Shown in pieces: positions 12,586-24,104 of a DNA stretch of 64,000 bases. How positions within the stretch are numbered: position 1 is the stretch's first letter; every line of letters starts with the position of its first letter. The notes under the pieces are model-generated. The model ran no database searches. It saw only the letters and a list, made by a program, of their open reading frames with translations, and was not told the origin of the DNA. The DNA comes from Welwitschia mirabilis. Its lineage: Eukaryota; Gnetophyta; Gnetopsida; Welwitschiales. The DNA lies in assembly GCA_051453625.1 (NCBI GenBank), contig JBOZIK010000001.1, forward strand, positions 133,674,890 through 133,738,889, given 5' to 3'. The position numbers and the translations under genes were made by a program.

Positions 12586-12639
12586 ATTTCATGCCGAAGG
12601 TATTGAATTCTTGAGGATTACATGCTTAAGGCATGAAAT
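12586..12639. repeat. perfect 10-base inverted repeat in the Tat-type LTR
   Basis: ATTTCATGCC (12,586-12,595) and GGCATGAAAT (12,630-12,639) are exact reverse complements separated by 34 bases. Related CATGAAAT words recur near 13,205 and, less perfectly, in the other LTR near 24,030-24,110. Confidence 0.7.
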
Positions 12640-12664
12640 TCTACAAAAGAATAATGTAAAAGGA

Positions 12665-12880
12665 GGTGAATCAAGAGATAGGAAGAGGGAAAAGAAGAAA
12701 AGAAAAAGGTATAAAGGGAGAAGAAAGAAAAGAAAGAGAAATATGGATAAGAGAAGTGGAGGAAAAGAAAGAAGAGGAAAGAAAATATGAAAAAGAGAAA
12801 TAAGATAGACTAGAAATTATAGAAGAAGAGAAAGAAAGAAAGGGAAAAATAGAGAAGAGAAAAGAAAATAACAATAAAGT
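12665..12880. repeat. purine-rich tract, 3' LTR (first)
   Basis: More than 200 bases of nearly pure A/G on the plus strand, made of GAAAGAA and GGAAAAG words. The same position in the other LTR (24,105-24,410) is also purine-rich. Open frames here code only Lys/Arg/Glu or Ser/Phe runs and are not genes. Confidence 0.8.
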
Positions 12881-13239
12881 AAATAGAAGGGTAGTAAGAA
12901 GGAATCCTAGATTTCATGGATATAGATCATCTTATTATTTAGTGTAAAAGTTCTATGTTAGGGGTCTGATCTATCTAATTTCTTTACTAGATGCTTGCTT
13001 CTTTTACAAACTAATTGAAATAATTATAAGGAAGAGGAACCTTGATACTATGCATTAACTTAAAGATTTCATTCTTGTAGAGATGCTACAGCTTTGAAGC
13101 TTATAGTGAGAGGAAATAAGCTTTAGGAGATCACTCTGTGCCATGTCCTAGGTGTGAATCTTCCTTGTCTTTGACATGGATGGTAGATATTTCACATCTT
13201 GGACATGAAATTTTTATGTATATGAAGTGAATTAGGGGG

Positions 13240-13355
13240 AATGAAAAGTAAGGAGGAAATAGAATAATGAGAAAAAGGAAGAAAGAGGGGAAATAAAGAA
13301 AGAAAAGGATAGAAAGAGGAGGAATAAATGGAAAGATAAGGGTAAAGGATGAGAC
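13240..13355. repeat. purine-rich tract, 3' LTR (second)
   Basis: About 115 bases of A/G-rich plus strand, matched in position by 24,765-24,860 in the other LTR. Confidence 0.7.
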
Positions 13356-14148
13356 AAAATGAATCACCCAAATGTGAGGGATTATATTAGTGTACAACAC
13401 TTGCCCATCTCTAGATATCCATGATAAAGGAGAGGAAAGAATAAATTTATGAGGGGTTGGATAAAAGTGGAGGTAGGGTTTTTACCAAGGTTAGTTCAAT
13501 TATGTTTAACTAAGGAAACTAAGGGTAATCACATTTTCATATGTAAAGAGTTATTTAACATTAACTTTTACACACTTTTCTAGGGGATCCATGAAAAATT
13601 AGAAATCCTTATTTTGATTTTCATAATAAGGGGAGTCCATGTTGTACTTTATGCTTAGCATTTTAGCTTGAAATTTAATCTATTAGAAGTACATAACTTT
13701 GTCTCTTTGTTATAATGGTAAGCTAATCAAGTAGAGCTATTTCCAAAGTAGGGCCTTCTAGTAGGACTATAAAGAGAGCGCCTTCACACCTTTTTGTTTT
13801 ATCATAGCTGAAGGAATACCTTCTTTTCCTATTTTGGTGAATTTTATTTCTTCTTCATCTTTTCTAAAGTAGAATGATAATCGAGTCCTATTGTTCTTCT
13901 ATGTTAACAGGAACGAACCCTACCACTATGCATCTCTATCATTAGGTAATAAGTTATCACATTGGAAAAAGAGTTAACACATCTATGGGACTATTGACTA
14001 CTTTTTCTTGTTTCATTTGATAAGGGATGATGAGAAATTAGGAATAAACTTGAAAATTTTAGGCTTTTAAAAGTTGATATTCTTCATTTTTTTTGAATTA
14101 TTCTTCCACCAAATAAAAGATGTTAATTATAACTAGAACCTTACTCAA

Positions 14149-15960
14149 GAGAGAAGATGGTTCCCTATAGTATTTACTCAAAGGATCCATAGGCCTATAC
14201 ATATATACATCCCTATGTTCATCAAGGATATAAGGAAAATTTTTGATTTTTCCTCAAGATATTAAGCCAATACACATCCTCTTTGGTTGCCAGCTAGTAA
14301 GAACCTAATGGAAATNNNNNNNNNNNNNNNNNNNNNNNNNNNNNNNNNNNNNNNNNNNNNNNNNNNNNNNNNNNNNNNNNNNNNNNNNNNNNNNNNNNNN
14401 NNNNNNNNNNNNNNNNNNNNNNNNNNNNNNNNNNNNNNNNNNNNNNNNNNNNNNNNNNNNNNNNNNNNNNNNNNNNNNNNNNNNNNNNNNNNNNNNNNNN
14501 NNNNNNNNNNNNNNNNNNNNNNNNNNNNNNNNNNNNNNNNNNNNNNNNNNNNNNNNNNNNNNNNNNNNNNNNNNNNNNNNNNNNNNNNNNNNNNNNNNNN
14601 NNNNNNNNNNNNNNNNNNNNNNNNNNNNNNNNNNNNNNNNNNNNNNNNNNNNNNNNNNNNNNNNNNNNNNNNNNNNNNNNNNNNNNNNNNNNNNNNNNNN
14701 NNNNNNNNNNNNNNNNNNNNNNNNNNNNNNNNNNNNNNNNNNNNNNNNNNNNNNNNNGCCAATACACATCCTCTTTGGTTGCTAGCTAGTAAGAACCTAA
14801 TGGAAATTTTGTAATAGTGGAGACATCATGATATCCTTATAGAAGAATTAAAGAGTGATAAGAACATTTTAATGTATCTTCTCTAAGAGCCTACCTGCTT
14901 CATGTGCTTGTCCACCTACTCTCTTCTTCTTCTATTGGATTAGGGAACTTATGTTCCTCAAATGATCTTCAAAATCATGTATGAGGTAGTTTCTATAAAA
15001 CTCATTTTTCTTGATAGAGTACATTAGGAACAATGTGAAAGTTATATTAACTCATTGTTAAAAGAATGAAAAGGTTAAGTGTATATCCTTCTTTTACATT
15101 CAAGCCATGTGAGTATGTTGGCCAGTCAATTGGTGAACCAAGATGTGATAGCTCTACCTGAGGATGAAGAAGCTTCCTTAAGTATTAATTCCTTCTTGCT
15201 TGCTAGGATCTATATTAAGAAGGCTTGGATGGAGAGATTTTACATTAGGATTGAATATCATAAGAAGGAATGAGGAGTAATGGAAGAGAAGATGTAGTAA
15301 TGTTTAGGGGTTTTATTTAAGAAGGAAAAAGGGGATACATCTACTAAAACATTTCTTCAAGAAGGATAAATGGGTTACATCTGCTAAAATATCCTCTTTA
15401 AAAGGTAAAGAAAAGGTAAGTAACATGGGCTTAGACACAGAGGATTTAAGCTTATAAAGGAGTTGTTTGGTATAGTTTCATCTCTTGTCATCTTGTTCGT
15501 TATGCTTTGCATCTCTTTGATTAGTAACATCTCTTCTATTACAAGTGACAAAGGTTTGAATCTACTTCTTAAGAGGGAGTCATATTCTTTTATGGACTTC
15601 TTAAAATTTAGTAGGAAAAGGAAAACGGTCCTATTAGAGGAGGAGGAAGAACCTGGTATTGGGAGCATGACTCTCCTTATGAGTTAAACTTCTTTTTTTC
15701 TTATGGATGTTTTATTCTAGTATCCACTTAAATCATCTTCTAATACTTTTATTAATTGGCCCAATTAGAAGGAGGGAGAGTTTTCCCTTCTTAGTGAAAA
15801 GGGACATATCTTAGAAGCTAGCTAAGAATACCTCTTTTGGGCTCTATAAAATGAGGAAGAAATCTTAAGATTATAATAATTAGGAGCTCATAAGATATTA
15901 GTGGAAAAGTATGAGAAGGAGATAGAAGCTGCAAAAAGAGAAGCAAAGAGGCTAAGGATA
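14149..15960 (+). pseudogene. antisense ORF (aORF) of the Tat-type element, possibly plant-mobile-domain related
   Basis: One plus-strand frame, opposite to gag-pol, can be followed with about a dozen stops from 14,149 to at least 15,960. Segments: RRWFPIVFTQRI (from 14,152), an open block 15,079-15,273 with VNQDVIALPEDEEASLSI and YIKKAWMERFYIRIEY, an open block 15,463-15,687 ending in an acidic run, and KYEKEIEAAKREAKRLR (about 15,907-15,957), a likely coiled coil. All four pieces lie in the same frame, although a 442-base gap intervenes. Tat elements are known to carry antisense ORFs at this position, some related to plant mobile domain proteins. The resemblance of the 15.1 kb block to that group is from memory and moderate; the function is unknown. 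Confidence 0.55.
14316..14757. other. assembly gap (442 N) with duplicated flanks
   Basis: The 50 bases before the gap (14,266-14,315) recur with one change immediately after it (14,758-14,807). Probably unmerged contig ends, so the true distance may be near zero or negative. Confidence 0.8.
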
Positions 15961-16466
15961 ATGGCTAACAAGTCCTCTAAGAAATCAAAGGAAAAAAAAT
16001 CCATTCAAAGGTATTACATCTAAAGAAGAAACTTAGAAAGGCTAGGAATACCACCAATACATCTATCACTTTTAGAGAAATAGGTGAAGAAGAAAAACAT
16101 CCTAATAAAGCTCCTTTACATTTGAAGTCCTCTTACTCCTCTTGAAAAATTAGGTGACTGATATGCTAAGTGAAGAGAAGGTAAGTCTTATAAGTCCAAT
16201 CAAATATTTTAAGGACTTATTTCTTCTATTTATTATATTTTACTATACTTAGTATAAGGATTCCTACCTATTCTTTTTGTTTGTCTTCTGGGTTTGATTT
16301 TATAGAAGGGGGGGTCCTCCTTTTTTCTTATAGTAGCTTTTCTTCCAATATAAGAATTTTTTTTGCCTTTTATTCCATGGATTTATTTGACACTAACTGA
16401 TGAAAGAAAATAATTATAAAAACTTCTAAGTACTAAAAATGAAAAAGTATTATGTACATATTTACA

Positions 16467-16558
16467 TACTCTTCATTGCACTTTTCATACATAAGAAATG
16501 CACTTTTCATACATACTCTTCATTGCACTTTTCATACTCTTCATTGCACTTTTCATAG
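16467..16558. repeat. short tandem repeat, about 20-base unit
   Basis: Four to five units of TACTCTTCATTGCACTTTTCA with partial units between. It lies just downstream of the integrase C-terminus of the Tat-type element. The 66-codon plus-strand open stretch over it is a by-product of the repeat. Confidence 0.85.
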
Positions 16559-16579
16559 TATTAAAATAGTACTGGAGAT

Positions 16580-17720
16580 GGAAGCTAATTGTAGGTATTT
16601 GAAAGTTCTCTCTACTTTAGTTTTTCTATGTTATATTCTTGGCCTCCCATAAAAGAGACTATTTAGGATGATTCTAACTAAATGAGGGATGAACTTATGA
16701 CATCTGCCTACCTTCTCCACTATTTTTTCTCTATTAAGAACTAGATCTCTAATGTAAAACCCCTTAATATTTGCTCTCTTATTGATCCACCTCTTTACAA
16801 TATTTTAATACCTTAACATAACATCAAGAGCTTTATTATGAGTATCTTGTAATTTCAATAAAGTTATATTCTTATTTGATAGAGATTTTAAGGGGATTAG
16901 GTATGCTTTAATGAAGTCATAGGTTTATAACTGAATCTAGACAATAAGATAAGGCCTTTGGTTAACATTAAGTAGTAGGAATTAGATTTAATGATAGCCT
17001 TGTATCTCATTATATTGATTCATAGGGCATACTAGATGAGAATATGAAAAATCCTTAGTTTCTACTAAATTATAGATTACATGCCTTTGTTAAAGTCTGA
17101 GGCCTCTTCTCCTCCTCTTAGTGACAATGGGGAGGATACTGTAATTAGTATCTTTTTGCTTTTCATGACAAGTTCTTGGTAAAGGACTCCATCAATTCAT
17201 TCCCATGGAGGTAGTACTTCATGTAGATCTTCAAGGATATTTGATGATCATAACATTACTCTACAAAGTTGATATAGATGAAGGCCTTCTATCATAGATC
17301 ATTGTATAAGGATGTTTGAAGTAGGTGATGATATCCTTCTTTACAAAATCAATAACTATGTTTATGTTTAATTGTCAAGTAGGTTCATCCTCCATCTAGC
17401 ATGTAGAGTAATTAGTATTAATAAGGATACAATAATAAGTAAATAATAAGGATAGATCTTACTAATTAAATCCAATGCACACCTAGTAAAGAAGCATGTA
17501 TCAAAGATAGGGAGTAGGACGAAAGTAGGATTATGATTCATTAGTAAAAATCACTAGTATACATCACAAGGATAGGCATGCTTCAAGGCATTGTTCATCA
17601 TTATAGGTCACTAGTATCCTGCTTACATGATTTATGTTATTAGTAGTCTAGCAAAGGTATGACTTCTATTTATCTTGTTATGGAACTCTGATAGTAGTTT
17701 CTTATTTTTTTCTTAGCGGA
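16580..17720 (-). pseudogene. integrase relic of the Tat-type element
   Basis: Integrase would insert element DNA into the chromosome. The N-terminal zinc-binding part reads RFMIKNKVLLHRNY then LSEFHNKINRSHTFARLL (about 17,640-17,760), matching the 'HHCC' region of plant gypsy integrases with the second His pair visible. The core follows with stops (about 17,200-17,560), including DLISKIYPY-like and YHHLLQTSLYNDL text. The C-terminal part reads WINKRANIKGFYIRDLVL (about 16,745-16,800) followed by a 'GPY...' equivalent. It lies directly after the second RNase H, the usual gypsy order. Confidence 0.78.
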
Positions 17721-17979
17721 TGCATTAGAGGTAGACATTATGGTAATTCCTATGAAGAAGAACTTTATTCTTTATCATAAACCTAGTATCTTTTGCTCTG
17801 TATACTTTTTGAAATGATATAAAGTCATTCTTTGGTAGATATCTATTAGAGAGGTATAGGTAGATAGAGTCATATTAGGGGTTATTTAAAAATTCAACAT
17901 AAATAATGAAAAATGTGAAGGTCTCATCTAGCTATGCTTCTTCTTCCCTATGAGTCATTAGAAGGTGTCTTACTAGATC

Positions 17980-18340
17980 CATCTCCTTAACTATCTTTAT
18001 AGGTGAGAGCTAGATGTTATATTTCTATAACCTGAAAATTCATTTACTAATCTTATATTTGAGTCTTTCTCTTTCAATATGTTTTTCACTATGGATTTAG
18101 TAACTATCCTCTTCACCTTTATTCCTAGAATGTAATGTCTAATCCTTTTCAATGTCATAGTGAGAATAAAAGGCTATTCCTCGACATAATGATATTATGT
18201 TTTATCATCTCAAAAGGGTTAACTCATGAATGAAATTGAGAATCCATATTCATTTTCAAATCTTCTATCTTTGGGCCAAGACTATTCTGGCAGTAGCATC
18301 TAAAGCATAAGCATAGACAAAACATTCTTTAGAGAATTTA
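17980..18340 (-). pseudogene. gypsy RNase H relic (normal position after RT)
   Basis: Minus-strand text RIRHYILGIKVKRIVTKS (about 18,090-18,150) matches the 'LRHY.L.. V.LI.K.DPLKYLL' block of gypsy RNase H (RT_RNaseH family), followed by a counterpart of 'GR.AKW...L.EFD' (NEFSGYRN). Upstream, YALDATARIVLAQ matches the 'YL..S..A.. AVL.Q' start. Integrase follows with only about 250 bases between, leaving no room for a further RNase H there. Confidence 0.7.
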
Positions 18341-18479
18341 GAACTCATCAACCTTGGGGATGATACTATTGGCTTCTTACCTTTTAGGGTCTAAACAAAT
18401 AGGGTGTTCTTATTTTTCAATGCATAGTAAAAGCATTATCTCCAAAAATCATAGGATGAAATGACATACGAAGTTGATC

Positions 18480-19335
18480 CTCTTAAGAAAGACTAAAGTT
18501 ATTTAAGCAAGCATAGAATAGGAATTTTTTGAATGACTTATATGCACTTTAAGTTTACTTCTATGTCTTAGTCTAATAATGGTAATACTTTTCTTTAAAT
18601 TAAGGATGATCCCAAATTACCTAAATCATATAACATGTTTTTGATATCCTACACATGACTAGATGGCTTATTTAAGTAGCTTGTAATATCATCTAGAAGA
18701 ATAATAATGTATCTCCTAACTTATTCTACTAGTGTGCTTTATAGCTTTCTAGAAATTAGCTTTAGCATTAATTAAGGTGAATGCGTTTTTTTATAAGCAT
18801 AGGTATCCTATTTAGTGGTGAAAGCTATTTTTATTTGATTTGGGGTCATCTATATTTGATTATAACCAAAAACTCCATATAAGAAAAAGAACATTTCGGC
18901 ACCTACTACCTTCTCAAGTACCTTGTCAATGAGTAAGATGGGATGGTTGTCTTTGATGAAAGCCTTGCTCAAATTTTATAAGTTCATACATAGACTTATC
19001 CCTCCACTATTATTTCTTGTAGTGATAAAATTAGTGATCCAAGTGACATGTTTGACAAGGCAGATGATACTCCACTATAGGAAATTATTAATTTTATTCT
19101 TGATTAATAGCTTCAAAACTAAGTTTACTCTCCTCTACATCTATTATATTGGATTACTAATCTCTTTAAGATAAGTGGTATGAGTTAATATTTATGGATG
19201 AATTACTAGGTAAAAATGTCTTTAAATTCTTAACAAAATAATAGGATAGCATACCTCTCTTATTTGAAGCAAGCTCTCTAAATTTTGATGATCTTAAGTT
19301 CACATAAAAAACCTAGATTAGCCTCCTCTACTTTT
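18480..19335 (-). pseudogene. reverse transcriptase relic of the Tat-type element
   Basis: Minus-strand blocks in order: RRVNLVLKLLIKNKINNFL (about 19,085-19,145, the 'RR..P....' entry), NNSGGISLCMNL (about 19,000), LSKAFIKDNHPILLIDKVLE (about 18,910-18,970), VFGYNQI (about 18,855), TPNQIKIAFTTK (about 18,815-18,850), and IIILLDDITSYLNK (about 18,665-18,705), the active site with both aspartates present and the preceding residues changed. Stops occur at each joint. Order and spacing match plant Ty3/gypsy RT. Confidence 0.78.
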
Positions 19336-19639
19336 CTACTTGTGCATCATTAGGGAAATGGAAGATCCAGCTCAAAGTCAAAGAAATTCTTAAGTTAAAT
19401 GAAACTGGTAGAAATTTTATTACTATAGAGTTATAGAAAACTATTTTTTGTGAAATATTTATCATTATCTAAGTCTTATTTCTTATATAACATTTGTTTT
19501 TTAAACTCATCTTGATTATAGATAGACACAAGGATCTGGTCATCTTATTTAAATACTTAAAAGTATTCAACATTATCTAGGACCAATTTCTATATGATGA
19601 TAAGAATTTAGAGTCTCTAAACTACCAAGCCATTTACTA

Positions 19640-20040
19640 GGGCTCCTCTCAAAGCTAAAGCTACTACCTTCTTAGCTAATACATTCTTTCCTCATGATAT
19701 CTTTGTGAAAGATTACTTTTCAAACTATTAAAAAAGCTCAAAAGCTCTCATTTTGTGCATCTTCAACATGGTGTTATTTATTTAATATTTACCTTTAGCA
19801 TATTTAATAATAATTTTATAATATCAATAGATAGAAACCTTTCTTATATTCTTCACAGGTGCTTGCTTAAGGGCCTAGACTAGGGCCTCATACTGAATGT
19901 TATTATTTGATGCTAGAAATTTAACTTGAAAAGCTTTTTGGATGTGATGCTCCTTAAGGGATTTAAAGACCACACCTATACCTCTTTATTATGCATTGAT
20001 GACATCATCAAAGAATGTGTACCATGTCTCTTTCGTTGAT
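19640..20040 (-). pseudogene. additional RNase H domain, placed between protease and RT
   Basis: Minus-strand text WYTFFDDVINA, RGIGVVFKSLKEHHIQKAF, ASNNNIQYEALV, KNIRKVSIY and, after a gap of stops, KNVLAKKVVALALRGALV reproduces the RVT_3/RNase HI pattern: 'W...FDGA...GAG..F..P', 'TNN.AEYEAL', a beta strand before 'GDS', and 'N..ADALA.LA'. The first catalytic Asp and the Glu are readable; the 'GDS' Asp is lost. This domain normally lies after the RT-linked RNase H. Here it precedes RT, while the normal post-RT RNase H is also present at 17,980-18,340. Tat-lineage elements are known to carry such an additional RNase H. Confidence 0.72.
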
Positions 20041-20329
20041 ATAAGGATTTAAGAATCTTGCTCTTGTTCTAGTTCTAGTATCATCTTCTTAATATCATAA
20101 AGATAGGTTCTAATTCTTGAGCCTATAATGGATTATTCTAGATTCTTTTTCTACCTATCATAAGCAATACCATTGTATGTAAGTATGGATTCCTTTCAAT
20201 ACAAATTTAATTAGGAATTCCTTACCAAGATATCCACATGTAAGAATAATCTAAAAAAAATTGATGACATAGAAATATGTAATGTTCATGACTCTAGGAT
20301 TTAAATCTAGCTACACTTTAACATCCTTT

Positions 20330-20490
20330 AGAATTTCTTAAATCTTAACATTAGTGTAATCTAGCTAAACTACCAATGTTCTGCATTCCTCTAGGTTCAA
20401 GTCTAGTTGTTTGATTACCTCAAAGGTAAGGATATTTATGGAGGCTCTAGAATCAATAAGATAATTATGAACATTCTTTTTAAACATACA
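20330..20490 (-). pseudogene. aspartic protease relic of the Tat-type element
   Basis: Minus-strand LIDSRASINILTFEVIKQ and DLNLEECRTLVV (about 20,370-20,470) match the retropepsin 'DSGAS.N.L...V...L' block of plant gypsy elements, with Gly changed to Arg in the active site. The following text TCGYLGKEFLIKFVLKG (about 20,210-20,260) matches the 'LGREF' end of the domain. Stops interrupt the frame. Confidence 0.72.
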
Positions 20491-20559
20491 TAATTAATAG
20501 AAAATGGGTACATTCTTCTCTATAGTAAAGATAGTAACCTTTTTTTGTAATTATACTAC

Positions 20560-21290
20560 ATCTATTTCTTAAGGTAAATTTTCTATTCTCTATGTATCAA
20601 TAGATATGTAGGTCTATGTAATATTCCTCCTTTCATCTTTACTCATTTGAACAACTTTCAAGATAGATAGGTTTGCTTTACATTTCTTTATATCTTCTAC
20701 CATATCATATGATAAAGTAGTCTTATTTCTTTCTTCATCTATCAGTTTGAAGGAATTATTCATTGAGGCTAAGGCTTGATATCTTTCTTCTTTAGATAAA
20801 GGTGGAGGATCATTTGAAAGATCTTGGTTTAGATGAATTAGATTTTTATTGGGATGGATGAACATAGTGGACCTCTCCTTCTTAATTTATTTTGACTTCT
20901 AATTATTCTCCTCATTTCATATGTTCCATGGCTTCTCTATTTGTAATTAAGATCCTTTTAGTATAAATTAGGATCTAGCAAGTCATCATATCTTCTATGG
21001 GATTGATTGACTTGTTTTTATTTTTATGAGGAATTGAGGTGATATTAAATTATCCTAGGAAGTTTATAATATCAAAGTAACATGTTCCCTCAGAATGATG
21101 AGAGAGGGCTATGGAGTCATGAGAGGCCTTTATGATTTTCTCCGTATGGAGGGGGTCTTGATACTTTTTACTCAAATGATTTACTATTTGGTGGAATGGA
21201 TAATAGTTATGAAGGAATGCCATGTTAAAGTCTTTTTTTAAGGGTTGCACACCTTGCTTTTTAATATCTTATGTTGAACTAAAAATCATT
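20560..21290 (-). pseudogene. gag C-terminal / pre-protease region of the Tat-type element
   Basis: Two open stretches. 20,614-20,865 (83 codons) reads PPPLSKEERYQALASMNNSF and later YDMVEDIKKCKANLSILKVV, which matches the conserved block just before the protease in Tat and related polyproteins ('YN.V..LK...A.IS...LL'). 21,050-21,250 (66 codons) reads YYPFHQIVNHLSKKYQDP and is His/Ser-rich, without a motif I recognise. No zinc knuckle was found. The full gag N-terminus is not readable. Confidence 0.55.
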
Positions 21291-21299
21291 TCTCTACTT

Positions 21300-22551
21300 G
21301 ATTTTTATCGTCTCTTTCGCTTGTTCATTGTTGAATAAACTTTTACTATTCCATGTCTTGGGTTATTTTTCTCAACATATATCCAAGTGGTTTGATATAT
21401 TCTCTAGTTTTTGAGGTAAAGTGAGTGTCCATGTGAATATAAGATATGTTTTGGGCTAGAGAACAAGGTTTAACAGCAAATGGAAGGAAGAAGAGTTTTG
21501 AGAGGGAGAAGTTATAAGANNNNNNNNNNNNNNNNNNNNNNNNNNNNNNNNNNATGCAACTAAAGAAGTATGAGCTATAATATTAGGAAGTAATAAGGTT
21601 CATGAGTTAGTAGGGTTAAAGGGACTTCTAACAAGTAAATAAGAGATATTAGGAAATGGTAGAATGATAAGAATTAAATGAGTCAGGTTTGGATGCTCAT
21701 AAGGGATCACTAGCATGAGCCTAGCATGAGTCTCTTAAGATTGATGATCTCATTCATTAAGTTCTACAAACTATTAAGGTTAGGTATCTGTTTTAAAAAT
21801 AAATGTTCATATTATAAAAGAGTGTCTTACATGAAATCATGAATTGGAAGATAGAGGGCTTGTACTCTATCGGAAGGCAATTGTAGATGAAGTGCAAGTG
21901 GTTACTAAATGCCCTTAATATCCTTGTGTGCTCTTTTCAAATGGTTATGAAGAATTAATACAAGATTATAGGTCAATTTTTCTTTCAAATTTATAAAGAA
22001 AATCTTGATTAATTCATTTCATAAACCAATATATCTAAGGATAAACATAAGTACTATAGTTGAGCTTTCCCTTTTGAGATAAAAGAGAAATAGTTAGTAA
22101 GTGATGCCTTTTTTATTTATAGTTAGGAAGTAAAACCCTTAAAAGTGGTAATATGATTTTCTAGGGCGAAAGATGAATGTAAACTTTAATCTTGGAGGAA
22201 CTTATCATGTTTTTCTAGTAAAGATTAAGGATAGAGGTCAAGACAATTATTCCTAATAGAGGGAGGAGGTAGGTTAGATATAAGTAAATTGATGGGAAAA
22301 GGAATAGGACTAGTGGAGAATAATTAATGAAATGAAATATCACTAATGGAAGATGGTGGTGGATCAAAAGGAAGGATTTATAAAAAAGAATCTTCAAGGG
22401 AGTATGTAATGATGGAAAAATAAAAAGGTAGGGAAGATTCTTTGGCTTCATTCTTCTCTCATTGTAGCTATGTCATGAAGTATGTGTAATAGCAATAAGT
22501 CAATGAAGCTATTTTAATTCCCTTATTTTAGCCGTAAAAAAGATTTATTAA
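21300..22551 (-). other. leader and PBS region of the Tat-type element
   Basis: No coding blocks. A 34-base gap lies at 21,520-21,553. The minus strand just inside the LTR reads TTACGGCTAAAATAAGGGAA, which could be a worn primer site of the TGGCGACT type, but the match is poor and I do not call it. Confidence 0.4.
21520..21553. other. assembly gap (34 N)
   Basis: Gap in the leader of the Tat-type element. Confidence 0.9.
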
Positions 22552-24104
22552 TGCAAATTATCTTTCCTAGGCTTAGAATAAACATTAAGGCCTACTTTTT
22601 AGGGTGAGGTACTAGACTTGCTTTAAAGGGCAACTAGAAATTAGGTACCCCACAACAATTTCCCTTAGGGTATTAAGTAACTAGGAAATAGGGTTAGAGC
22701 ACTAAACAATGCCTAGTAGTAGATCATCATGGAAACTAAAATGAAAAAAATTAAGGAAAAAAAGGAGAATAAAAGTCATGAAAAAGAGGAAACATTTCCA
22801 TGAGAAAGAGTGTATCCTCCTAGTTTTCTTAAGATTTCCTAAATGGAGGGGAAGATGGAGTAGGTTTTAGCTATGGGATTAGAGGATCGTAACATGCCTC
22901 CTCCTAAGGTTGAGTATTTGAAATAAGGTTTGGTTTAAATAAGTAGATTTCACCTAAATGGAGTGGTCTTCTTCAAGGAATTTATGATACAAATTCTTCT
23001 TCTCTAAAAATAGGTTAACTTGGATGAGGTTATCAATTCAAAATCTCTAATATACTCAATGAATGCAATTATTAGGATGTAAAGAAGAAACTCTCTTTAT
23101 TGTAGAAAATTATCTAAATACCACTCTCTTCCTCCTCCCCTTTCATCATAAAAAATAATTATATTATCTTCCCTTTCTAGGGGAGAGGAGGATGATAAAT
23201 AGTATCACATTAGGAAAATAGAATGATAAACAGAAAGAAATTAGAATAAATACATGAAAAGGAGGACTAATAAAATCTTATGACATCTTTTTTAGGTCAA
23301 GAAGATGCTTATTTCTACTAAATTAGAGTTGAAGTTATTATGAAATCAAGTTGGATATCTAGAACACAGATGAAGGGAATTACACTTTTAGTTTATGAAG
23401 AGATCATTGAATGGAGATGAGATCTAGGAGAATGTAGTGAGGGTCCCCTAAAGGTGAAGATTAAGAAGTGGAAAATAATTAAAGAGACTACTCCTCTAAT
23501 CTAAAAGCAGAGAAAAGGGAATAATGTGAAGAAATAATAAAAGGAGAAAAAGAAATAGTGATGTCCAAATTAAATGTTTGAGTAGCTCCAAATTAGCAAT
23601 AACTTAGTGAATGTATGATTGGCATGATTATAGTCATTAGTTGACCCTTGATGGTATCACAAAGAATCATACCATTAAAACACTAATCCCCTTCTTGATC
23701 ATCAAGCTAATGCTTATCCCATGGTGTATTGTCATGAGCAAGCTTACTTGAATCCTAAACATTTCAAGGGTTTGATTCAATCTTAGGATTCTTTCAAACT
23801 CTAAGTGAATGAATAGAAATAGGTAAAATCTCAAAGATGGGATACTGGATAAAAAAAAATCTATGGTAATGGTATAGGAATAAAGGATGAAAGGATGATC
23901 AATGACTAGGAGGTTCCTTAATTAATAAAACATAGTAAATAAAGAGGAGAACTAAGAAAATTCAGTTGCAAGGGGTACTAGGATACTAAGATAACTAAAG
24001 GGATTTGGGTATCTAAGGGGGTTCAACACCTAAGCATGAAAGGCTTAGATTCCATGCTAAGGGCATAGAATTCTAAAGGATTCCATGCTCACAACATGAA
24101 ATTA

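Larger units (their letters stand above)
10970..13399 (-). repeat. 3' LTR of the Tat-type element
   Basis: Aligns along its length with 22,552-24,903. Shared landmarks include TTTCCCTTAGGGTA near the left end and GGATTAGAGGATC near 11,300. The plus strand starts TGTAGATTC and ends TACAACA, giving TG...CA ends. It holds two long purine-rich tracts (12,665-12,880 and 13,240-13,355) and a 100-base gap. Just right of it the minus strand reads AGAGATGGGCAAG, a possible imperfect polypurine primer. Confidence 0.8.

Noticed and set aside
12563-12874. Lys/Arg-rich plus-strand and Ser/Phe-rich minus-strand open stretches
   Set aside because: By-products of the purine-rich tract in the LTR; no start context, no family motif, not kept in the other LTR.
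14262-14814. Open frames of 154-175 codons on both strands
   Set aside because: They consist almost wholly of unknown bases in an assembly gap.
22500-22551. tRNA-Arg-type primer site next to the Tat-type 5' LTR
   Set aside because: TTACGGCTAAAATAAGGGAA needs several non-transition changes from the expected site; the evidence is too weak.
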